A model generated the notes under the pieces. That model had not been told where the DNA came from and did no database searches. It saw nothing but the letters and a program-made list of their open reading frames with translations. A stretch of DNA of 64,000 bases, taken from the NCBI GenBank assembly GCA_947471745.1, contig CANJKZ010000533.1, forward strand, positions 72,001 to 136,000, given 5' to 3'. Made by a program: the position numbers and the translations under genes. Positions 44,901 to 54,879 of the stretch are shown in pieces; the first letter of the stretch is position 1; every line of letters begins with the position of its first letter. This DNA is from Closterium sp. Naga37s-1 (taxonomy: Eukaryota; Streptophyta; Zygnematophyceae; Desmidiales; Closteriaceae).

Positions 44901-47900
44901 ATCGGCACCACCACCACCACCAGCAGCGCCAGCACTGGCAGCAGGAGCAGTGCAGGAGGCGGTGAGGGCGAGGGAGCGCGCCCCTGCGAGGTCCTTGGTG
45001 AGCTGGTGCTGCTGCTGCCGCAGCATGTCCGCCTCCTGCCGAGCCAGCCTCACCTGCGACCTCAGCTCCTCCAGCTCCCCCGCCCCCACCACCACCATGC
45101 CCTCACCGCCACCCCCTCCCCCCTCACCGCCCCCTGACCCTGCCCCTGACCCCGTGCCATTCTCGCCCTCCCCTTGCCCTGCTGCGTCCGTGTGCCCTTC
45201 GGCCTCGCCGTTCCCGTCCGCCTGCCCCCTGGCAGCGTTGTGGCGAGAGGTGATGGCGCGGGTGAGCTCCACGCGCAGCATGTTCGCCTCCTCCATCAGC
45301 TGCTGCACCTGCCTCGTCTGCTCACGCACGCGGAGGGGAAAGGGCGAGAGAGGGGGGACGAGTGCGAGCGGGTGAGGAGTGGTTGGGGGTGTGAGGTGGG
45401 GGAGAGGCAGACTGTGCAGGTAGGGAAGGGACGAGAAGCATGGTGCAAGCTGCTTCCGGGAAGAGCACATTGAGCAGGTTGAGTGGGGGCAGTGGCGCTG
45501 GTGGCGCTCACCTTGGCCTTGAGCGAGTCCTGCAGAATGCGGTTGTCTGCACTCACGATCTGACACGGCCACCAGCAGCGGGGGACAAGCGCAGAGAGCG
45601 GGAGGTGGTAAGGTCACGAAGGACATGAGGGGAATAACCACACGCAAGCAGGCCAGTGCGGAGAGCACAAACAGAATGTCCATTTCTGAGCACTCTCAAG
45701 CCCACCCGCCCACTTGCTTCCACTTGGAATCCACATTTCATGTGCGTCTCCCTCACCTCCATGTCAAACGTCTTCTCGCTCACCTCCATGTCAAACGTCT
45801 TCTCGCTCACCTCCATGTCAAACGTCTTCTCGCTCACCTCCATGTCAAACGTCTTCTCGCTCACCTCCATGTCAAACGTCTTCTCCCTCACCTCCATGTC
45901 AAACGTCTTCTCGCTCACCTCCATGTCAAACGTCTTCTCGCTCACCTCCATGTCAAACGTCTTCTCGCTCACCTCCATGTCAAACGTCTTCTCGCTCACC
46001 TCCATGTCAAACGTCTTCTCGCTCAGCACGGCCTTGAGCTTCGCTATTGTCTGCAGCATGTGGGATATCGGTGGCGGAGGAAGGAACGTAGGCACAGCGC
46101 ATATGCCATGGGGAGTAGGAGATGGGAGGTTTGGGACGAGGGGCATTTGTAATGGTTCGCGGAACAAGGGACAACAGACCTCGACGTTGGGAATTACGCA
46201 TAGGCAGGGAGGAGCGCGTGGGAAGATGTGTCAGAGGAGGCATGGGGCATGGGGCATACAGAATGGATATTGAGGCATGGGGCATGGAGCAGGGATGTAA
46301 GAAATGACTACTATGTCCCTTGGTCCCACCTTGGCCATCTGTTCCTGTGTGGCCGTGTCTACCTCTGCGCCCACGCCCAGGCCATCACTGCCCCCCGCGG
46401 CGCTGGCAGCAGGGGACGGCTGGTCGCCCTGCCTGCGCCGCATGAACTCCTCCATCTCGCGCAGCTGCTGCTGCTTGCCCGCTAGCTCCACTCGCAGCCG
46501 CTGTGGGGACCCGGGCACATGCATACAGGGAAGATGCACGCAGGGACAAGCAGCGGACACGGGACAGAGTCTGAGGGCGGAGCGGCTGGGAGACAACGTC
46601 TTCACGTCACAGCCTGGTCAGAAAAGGGCCAAGATCTAGAAACTTAGAACCTAGAGCCCTATTAGCTCCCCACTGCCCCTCTGGACAAATATTGAGGGCG
46701 GAGATGCTGAGAGTCGGTACCTTGACGTCAAAACCTGGTAAGACAGGAGCAAAGGTCTAGAATCTTGGGGCCCTTCTTGCTCTCCACTGCCCCCCCCTCC
46801 CACGCCTCTCCAGCCTGCTCCCTGCAAGGCAGCGGACTGACCTCGATCTCCTGCTGCTCCTGCGGTGTGTTCTCGCCCTTGTCTATGAGGCGCCTCAGGT
46901 TGGACGTGTGGAATCCCACCTCCGCCGACAGAATCTTCACCTGCCGGGCGGGGGGAAGGGGCGGGTGGGCGAGAAGAAGATGCGGGGAGGGACGGGAGGA
47001 AAGGGAAATGGAGTCGAGGAAAGGAAGGGAAAGCAGATGAGGGGAGCGTGGGAATGAACTCTTAGTCCCAAGTGTCGTGTTAGAATGGTAAATGAAATCA
47101 TGCTGCGCTGCCATTGAATTTGGAAGGTAATGTGGAGGACGGCCCACTGACCTGCTCCCTCAGCAGCTCGCACTGGTCCATGAGCGTGGTGCCACTCTGC
47201 TCGTGCCACACACGCAGGGAGACCAAGGGCGGGGAGAGAAAGGAGGCAGGGAGCAAGCGGGGAGAGAGAAAGGGGGCAGGGTGAGAGAGGTGCGTGGGAG
47301 GGCGAAGAGAATGAAGGGGACATGCCAAGGAAAAAAGGGTCTTGATAGCAGCATCCAAGAATACAAATCATCCATGCGCTCTCACCGATGGGATTCGCAC
47401 GCCTGTGATGTGAAACAGCTCCCCTGCCTGAGTCGACGCCCTCACCGTCTCCACACACCGCCCCCCCCCTCCCACGCCCATGCCCATGCCCATGCCCATC
47501 CCTCCCCCCGCGCCCGCCTCATCCACACTAAGCAGCGATGCCGTGCGGCGCACTGCGCGCATCATCCTGGGCGCCCCCGCCCCCGCCGCCGCCCCCCCTG
47601 CGTGCTCCTCCGAGCTGTCCGTGCCGCTGCTGACCCTCGTGAGCCACTGCCCGCTGTCACTGCCTGCTCTGCCTGCCTCCATGCCGCCTTCTGTGCCACG
47701 GGCAGTGAGGATGGGGTCCACGTTCTCACTGCCTGACAGCGACGCGTGCAGGCCCCCCTCGCCGTCTCCGTCCTTGCTGCCCGCCCCGTCCTTCTGTTGC
47801 GCACAAGGGCAAGCCGAGGGAAGTGGGGGAGGGTAGATGAGGTGGGAGAGGAGGGTGGCGAGACTCTCTGCCTTCCCTCTCACCAGCCGTAACGATCCCA

Positions 47901-50900
47901 CAAGCTCAAGATCATTCCTCCCTCAACTCACCACCATCCCCCCCACTTCCCCCCTTTCCCCCTTCACCCCCTGGGACGCACCTTGGAGCGCAGCCATTTG
48001 AGGATCATGGGGCCCCCATCGTCGTCCCCTCCCGCTCCCCCATCTCCACCTGCGCCCGTCCCTCTGGGCGAGGCAGCGCCACTGCCACTGCCGCCGCTGT
48101 ACATGCTCACAGAGCGCGACCCTGCTGCGCCCACCGTGCCCCCCAGGCGCTGCAGCTGCAGGTCGTCCCCCGCGCCTCCCCCCGCGCCCATGGCGTCGTC
48201 CAGCAGGTCAAAGCCCAGGTCCATGCGCCGCTGCTTCAGGTACGCCAGCTGGCATGAGGAGACGATGCCACGCGTGCAGAGGGATTGGGAAAGTTGGGAA
48301 GAAGAGGGATGCGGAGGGACGGGAGGAGCGCATTAGAGACACATCAAGGAGGCATGTGAGGCGGAAGAGAGCTATGAGATTTGCAAGAAGGGCATAGAAT
48401 TCGCTAGGGAAGCATGAGAGTTGGAAGGGAGGCATGCTTGCGGTGCCTTGGAAGCAGTCTAACCAGAATCAGAAATGTATTAGCAAGGTATCCTCAAGGT
48501 ATTCAATGCATCTTACGTCCTCCTCGCCGAAGGAGAGGCGGCGGCGCAGGCGGCCGGTGGGAGGGGCGTGCGGGGGGCGGGCGGGCTTGGAGGCGGAGGA
48601 GGCCTTGGAGGACACGAGGATGAGCTTGGTGAGGCGCTGTATGCGCGTCATCAGCGCCGCCTTCGCCTCCTCCTCCTCCTCCAACCGCGACTGCAGCAGC
48701 ATCTGATCCGCCTCCAACTGCTCGAAGTGGGGGGGGTGGGAGAGGATGCGGGGAAAGGGAAGGGCAAAGCATTGCGAGGGCGGAGAGGAGTTAAGGAGAG
48801 GCAAGGTAAGGAGGAAACTGTATCCCACACAGTACACGAGAAAGTGCACATTGGTGCAATAGCAGTGAGCAGCAGGGGGGCACACAGAGGCAGCTGCCGC
48901 CACCAGCTCACCTTCTCCCGCAGCACTGCAAGGTCCTGCCCGCCCATGTCGCCTCCCCCGCCGCCGCCAATGTTGCCGATGCCGGGGGCGGCCCCCCAGG
49001 GCAGCGCGGGGGGGGCGTGCGACATGTCGTGCCTGAGGCGCGTGAGCTCGTCCTTGAGCGCCATGATCTCCCTCTGATACTTCTTTATCAGCGACTTCTC
49101 GTCCAGGATCTGATGCCACCGCACAGAGGAGGGAGTGTGGAGGGGACACACGCATGAGTGGGACAGGACAACTTTTTGACACAACGACAGAGGGACTTAT
49201 ACTTCCAAGGAGGTCCTTGGAAGTTGAACTGCAGAGGTTGCAGCTCGTGAGGCCAGCGACGAAATGAGCACGGAACAGCAGCGGGGCCCATGCGTGCATG
49301 CATGGCATGTCATGGTGCTGACCTTGTTGGCGTTGGCGCGGATCTCAACGTGTTTGGCGCGCGAGGCGAACTTGAGCGTGTTGTGCGTCTCCTCCAGCGT
49401 GCCCGAGGCGGGGGTGACGGTGCAGATGAGCGAGATGCGCGCGTTGCCACTCAGTGACGTCTGCAGCAGGCGCGTGAGCTTGGAGTCCCTGTACGGCACG
49501 TGCGACTGCTTGCGCTCACTCAGCTTCGATATCACCTGCTCCACACCACCACATACCAGTACAGCACCACAGAACAGCAACTCAACACAGTGCCACGGCA
49601 GGTGAAGGTGTGAATGTGTGTGCGCGTGGCATGCAGGCGACGGTGCTGAGCGAGACTGACCGTGCCGAGTGTGAGCAGGCTCTTGTTGATGAACGTTCCC
49701 TCTGCGTGAGAGGAGTGAGGACAACACGACGTGCGTGTGGCATGCAGGCGACCATGGCGGGCCTAACTGACCGTGCCGAGCGTGAGGGGCGACTGACCGT
49801 GGCGAGCGTGAGGGGCGACTGACCGTGCCGAGCGTGAGCAGGCTCTTGTTGATGAACGTGCCCTCCCTGCGCCGCACGTTGTTGCCCGTCGTGGCTCGGC
49901 TGTTCTCCGACCCCGCCTGGTCGATCAGGTTCTGCCAGCACGCACGCACAGACACGCATGCACACACACACACAAATAAAATAAAAGGAGAAGCCAGAGC
50001 CGAGGGTGAGCGAGGTGGACGGTGGGAGGGGTACTGGGAAGGAATAGGGCAGCAAGCATGCCGCAACAAGGTGCAGCACACTCGCGTCCAGGTCAGCATA
50101 CAGGCTCCCAAGGCGGGGAGAAACGAGCGGAGGGAAGGGAAGGAAGGCGAGGAGGGAGGGCGGCGCACCAGCTGCGAGTAGGTGACCTCCTCGTATCCAT
50201 CCAAGTCCCGCCCGCTGCTCTCCACGGTCTGTCATACAAGCAGGCATGGGAGGGAGAATCGGGGAATGATGGGACGGAAGGCGATTGGCAGCGAGCATGC
50301 TTGTAGAGGGTACGAGGAAATGAAGCAGCCCGCACTTGGGGCATAAGGTGCGACAAGCGCCAAAAGAAAACAGGAGTTGGGAAGAGGATGAGGGGGAGCA
50401 AGAGGTGGGGGGACGAGGGGGGGAGGGGGAATGGAGAGAAGGGGAGCGGGGTGGATGGAAAGTGCGGTGTGGGGTTTGGGGAGCGGGGAGGGGCTTACGA
50501 GAGTGAAGATGGTGTGGCTGCGACTGCTGGCCGTGTTGAAGTGCGTGGCGCCCACATGCCGGTGCTCTGTACGCACACGAGTGAACACACAGGAGGTTAA
50601 ATGCAAGCACAGACACAACGGAGGTACGAACAGGATGCAGTGAATTAGTCTCAATCGCACGACTAGCGGCACAAGCTTGATTGAACAAAGTGGTGCAGTG
50701 CGAGGGCGCGCAAAGGGAAGGGGACGGGCATGGTGAGGAAGGGGGGGAGGAGGGGCTTGCCTTCGCCAGCGGCGATGAGGGAGAGGGCGTGCGCGGCTGA
50801 GAGCACCACCTCCTCCTTCACGTTCTCCACAAACGTGCCGTGCTGCACACGGGGCACGGCAGGGGGTGGCAGGGCAGCACAGCAAGGTGGGGAACAGAAG

Positions 50901-53305
50901 GACGAGGCAGGGCAGGGGATGTTAGGGGAGGACAGAGGAAGGGTGGAAAGCACGCAGCTGCGGGGAAACGAGGCGCATCTTAGTTAGCCTCCACTTCATT
51001 CCCCTCTTACCTCCACCTCCTCCGTTTCCCCTCTCCCCCTTCTTCTATTCGGTAGCTCTCTTCGTTTCCCCCTTGTGCTCGCCCTATTTCCCCATCTGCT
51101 CCTCCCCCTTCCTAACCCCTTTTCCCCCAGTATCCCGCACCTGACCATCTTCGCGGATGCGCAAGTTCTGCCCGGCGGGGTTGAGCAGGTCGTTGATCAC
51201 CTGCCGTGCGGGGCGCGCGGGGAGGGCGGATGAGAGCCATGCGAGGGTGGGCGCGCAACAGGCGCGGGGGAAGGGCGGACAGGCTTATGTGTCAATGTAT
51301 GATACGAGGATTCAATCCGTGGAGTGCCAAACATGTATGCGTGGCGGCGGATGCATACGCGATGGCAGATGCATGCAGCACGCGTGGCGGCAGATGGCCT
51401 ACATGTCTGCATGGCATTGGATACATGCATGGGTGGCGGCGGGTGCGTGCGTGCAAGGCAGCGTGTTCAATACCTCGTTGTAGATCTCGAGGTACGACAC
51501 CCGCAGCAGAAACTCGCGACCAGGCGTCTGGGGGGGGGCGCCAGCAACGAAGTGACGGGCACAAGGGGTGACAGGAGAGAATGAGAGAACGGCAGCGAGG
51601 CTTGGAGGACGACATGAGAGAAATGGAGGGAGGGCGTACGACAGCGGCTGGACATCAATTGTCCTGATTTCTACTGAATATTGCTGACATTCATATTCTG
51701 AATCATACTCATCACTCACATCCTGGATGATGCTGAAGACTTCTTTCACGGCCAGAGGAATGACACCCGGGGACTTCTGGTCGCCCTGCGCGCATCAGCG
51801 CACGCACGCGGAGGGGAAGCACAGGGTAGGACAGGGCGGACAGTGAGTGCGACGGGGGCAGAAGGAGAAGCTATGAGTGACGCACAGTCATTCGCATGCA
51901 TGCTGTGCGTTCCATTCACATGCATCCAAAGCGTTTCACTCATGCTCTGCGTTCTGCTCAGCATACACATGCTGCGCTTACTACTCACACGCATGCTGCG
52001 ATTCTATTCGCACGCATTTTGCGCTTTGCACTCACGTGCATGCTGTGCGTTTTCCCGCTGCTCGTGACGCCGTACGCGAAGACCGTTCCTGCAGGGAGAA
52101 TGACAGACGAGCAAGGCCACGACACGCACGCACACACACATCGTAAGGGGGATGAAAGATCTGTGTGGCGTCTTGCGGCGTGCTGATGGTTCCGTCTCAG
52201 CCGTCCATCGTTTGCTCACGGTTCCGGCATTATCTCTTACCGTTGATTCCTTCCATCGCTGAAGTTACGACGGGCTGCGCTGCGACGTCATACACCCCCC
52301 GCGTCGTTGTAGCGGGCCCAAACACCTTGTCTGCACGCACAGAAAGGTGGGGGAGGGGTATGGGAGAAGGAGGCGAGTCAGAGTGACGAGACGGAGGAAT
52401 GTGAGTGGGACAACCGGAGTGGCATTATGTCGAGAGGTTAAAATGCCCTGGCGGAAAGACCTGCTGTCGTGGCGGGGGGAATCACTAGCTACGGAGTCTT
52501 AGCTCATGCCTAAAATGTGATGTCTTGAGACTTTCACCTTTGAGCATGAGAAGGTGCGATATGTGGGTGCTGAAGCTACTTGAGGCACTAACCGTAGGCA
52601 TAGGCGATGGCGGGGTTCGACTCCATGCGCACGATCTTGTCGCCGTCGGCGTACCACCCGACGTCCTCTCCGCGTTGAATCTCTCTCAAGCTGCCACCAC
52701 CACACCATCACCCACTTACAACAGTCAGTCCCCCATGAGATTCTACCAATGTTCGACCCGCTCAGGCGCGTACGACTACCCCTACGCTGCGAGTCTGCCG
52801 ACGAACCTGAGCGGGCGGAACCGGACGGTGACTAGAACGTTCTCGTTCTCCAGAGGGTTGGGCACCACCGCCATCTCGGGCACCAGCATTGGGTGTTGCT
52901 GGGTGGACGGCGCGAACGACACCTGTCGCGGCTGGGGCTGCGCATGAACACGTGGCCCTGTCATGGCACCCCCACGCACCGAATGGCTGCTAGGGCTCGG
53001 ACTCGAAGAGCGGGCCATTATCGGCTTAAGGCCTGACTGACTACCGAGAGGGGGGGCAGGTGTCGGTGCGTGACTCGTCGGCTGCCTAGACGGCCTAAAC
53101 GCTGACAGGAGATTCGGAGTGCCCGTTGTGTGGCGGCTCGCTGATTCGTTAGAGGTGCCTGATGACGTGGCCTCATCTTCCGGCACTACGGGAGATGCGA
53201 ATCCCGGCAGAGGCAACTTGGAACCCGCATAGTTGACTCTCCGCTTGGAGGTACTGCTACTAGGACTCGGAGGCGCCTTCTTACTCGGACTGAAGGAGAA
53301 CCTCT
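41913..53305 (-). CDS. Plant kinesin-7 (MKRP/KIN-7D type) with C-terminal RING finger
   Basis: A microtubule plus-end motor of the plant CENP-E-related class, built from about 25 exons. The first exon seen (about 53305-52815) is Ser/Pro-rich and ends NVLVTVRFRPL. The motor follows: LREIQRGEDVGWYADGDKIV (52690-52593), DKVFGPATTTRGVYDV, P-loop GVTSSGKT (about 52050), FLLRVSYLEIYNE, VINDLLNPAGQNLRIRED, switch I NTASSRSH (50530), switch II DQAGSE (49925; consensus DLAGSE), HVPYRDSKLTRLLQTSLSG and EETHNTLKFASRAKHVEIR. The neck is LDEKSLIKKYQREIMALKDE. A long discontinuous coiled coil includes SADNRILQDSLKAK and MWVLVAELRHM. The last two exons (42667-42421, 41992-41913) join in frame to form a C3HC4 RING: FCKNCF, LPCHHSCYCEEC, LCATCL. 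The start codon is not found: the first frame is closed upstream by TAA at about 53314, and an acceptor at about 53305 implies a further 5' exon. Confidence 0.94.
43134..44139 (-). repeat. 503-bp direct tandem duplication inside the kinesin gene
   Basis: Positions 43134-43636 and 43637-44139 are nearly identical. I noticed one difference in the exon (acg versus aag, Thr versus Lys). Each copy contains a 90-bp exon (43289-43200 and 43792-43703) reading GEQLAGL[TK]LRELMALEAD and ending TKLEVAK, plus the 3' part of the preceding exon (VERETCVLKEELARRK). The exon is a multiple of three, so including either copy or both keeps the frame. Confidence 0.95.
45751..46021 (-). repeat. 27-bp repeat, 10 copies, each with an in-frame splice donor (kinesin)
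   Basis: Ten tandem copies of a 27-bp unit encode the 9-residue motif SEKTFDMEV on the minus strand; one copy has R for S. Every copy contains GAG|GTGAGC (or GTGAGG), a good 5' splice site. The family sequence runs from EKTFDME directly to SADNRILQ, which is the next exon (about 45560-45513). The first donor therefore restores the normal protein, and later donors would add 9, 18 or more residues in frame. Confidence 0.93.
49660..49865 (-). repeat. Partial duplication of the kinesin switch II exon end with its donor
   Basis: The segment encoding TFINKSLLTLGT and its GTCAGT donor occurs at about 49860-49824 (true exon) and again at about 49705-49663. Two shorter copies of the donor region (cgagcgtgaggggcgactgaccgtg) lie between them. 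The outer copy is preceded by its own acceptor-like cgcag. Confidence 0.85.
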
Positions 53306-54879
53306 CACTAGCTTACTGTCCATCATCTTGGCACTCGCCGAGTAATTAGCCACAATATGAACGGTTTAGAACGAGGTCATCCTTTGGAACGTTAATCGAT
53401 CATAAACTGTAGAGCTGTACAACCGGGATTCTAGTGGAACGTCGTTGGCGTTTCTAAAGTGCTGTGCTTCGACTAGTTCGCACTTATTGTCGTCTTTTGT
53501 GAGGTTCCGCTCAAGCACTTCAATTGTCACACCCGTGCCAGAGGTAAGTCGATCGCAGGCTCGCAACTTAAAACTGGTACAATCGAGCAGGAATGGACGT
53601 GATGTGGAGAGATGCTGGACCCATAGTACCAAAGAGTGAGAGTCCCTGGGATCAGACGCTGGATGCAAAATTATCTGCCTCTCATGCCTTGGTTATTGGG
53701 AGTGTCGTTGTTGGCTCTGCTTTCCCTGATAGGCCTGAATGCAACTTTCGAGAGGCGGGAAAGCAATGCCCGAACAAGCCGCTACGAAGCCTTGGTCCTT
53801 GTGATGCAACTTCCAAGGTTGACCCTGCCTGCACCACCAACCTCCAGGTATGTACCGTTGCATTGCGGTTCGAGCGGGTTTTTTTCTGACAGGCGATGCG
53901 ATTGAGCCAATCGAAGGGAAGCTGACGGCTTTCCCAGTTGATTGCACCACCAGTCAGCTGTTACGAACAACCTCGCAATCTGTATAAGAAAACACTTAGC
54001 TCAAATAGTTTCTACTCGAGAAAAAGGTGCCAATTACTTGCGGCAACTCTTCAGCTTATATTTTACCCATAGAGTTGGGAGTTCCTGTAATCATTAAAGA
54101 ATGCAACAATAATATTTTTTTCCTCAGATTCTATATGCTATCGCTTGATGAAACTTCAAGGGGATGGGAACGGATTACATATGAAGTAGGTGTTCAGTGT
54201 AGAACCTGCCCTGCATTCATACTTTCTGTTCTACAATTGAGCGTTCTTCAAGTCGTGCATTCCCCTCTGCTGGCGTCGCCTGCGGGGTCAGAGCGGACGT
54301 GACAGACGCATCCTCGAGCCCTATTGGTGGAGACTAATTTCCATCCTCCCCCAAGCACACGGGATGAGTGGGGCGTCGAACGAAACCCCGTGTCAGCTTG
54401 CTGACGCGCCTTGACGAGAACGCCTTTGGCGGGGCACTCGCGTCGCAGTCAATTCGGCTGCTCTGCTCCTCTGCGCAGGAAGGGAGCCCCCCGACACACA
54501 GACATTCGCCTCGCCTCCGCTCGATTACAGCCGAGCCGCGCATTGAAGTCCCTGCCATATTGAGTTTTCTCCACCCATTCCCAACCCTTGCGCGTTCCCT
54601 TGGCACGGTGGCTTCACATAGCTTCCCCCTGCTTGGTACTGGAGCGCATCACAAGGCATAAGGCGACGCACCGAGTGGCATCGATCCATCCATCAGTCAC
54701 GCGTCGACGACTGCATTCACTTAGCTGTTGTAACTCGCGGGGATAGAATTTGACGCATAGGAGATCGAAAATTAGGCTGGTGTTCTTTCACCTGCTTCTC
54801 TCCCTAGTTTCGCTCGCGAGTACCGATTGAGCTAGACCGTATCACAACGAATTATTAGATAGCCGTAAGCGGCTTCCGA
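53306..54879. other. Divergent intergenic region between kinesin and esterase genes
   Basis: About 1.57 kb that must contain the missing 5' exon and promoter of the kinesin gene (minus) and the promoter of the esterase gene (plus). It is clearly AT-richer than the coding DNA, most strongly at 53960-54180. It holds one short open frame with a hydrophobic segment, listed separately, and no repeat. Confidence 0.55.
53636..53905 (+). CDS. Possible small membrane protein or first exon; unrecognised
   Basis: An 89-codon frame from ATG 53636 begins MRVPGIRRWMQNYLPLMPWL and contains one strongly hydrophobic helix (LLGVSLLALLSLIGL, about residues 20-35) followed by a charged segment. A good donor (ctccag|gtatgt) occurs near 53847, so this could be the first exon of an undetected gene. 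I do not recognise the sequence. Chance is a real alternative, although the region is AT-richer and stop codons should be more frequent here. Confidence 0.22.
   Translation: MRVPGIRRWMQNYLPLMPWLLGVSLLALLSLIGLNATFERRESNARTSRYEALVLVMQLPRLTLPAPPTSRYVPLHCGSSGFFSDRRCD

Noticed and set aside
53366-53668. 100-codon minus-strand frame upstream of the kinesin, considered as its first exon
   Set aside because: It has no donor that would join in phase to the acceptor at about 53305 and no similarity to kinesin N-termini. The true first exon remains unidentified.
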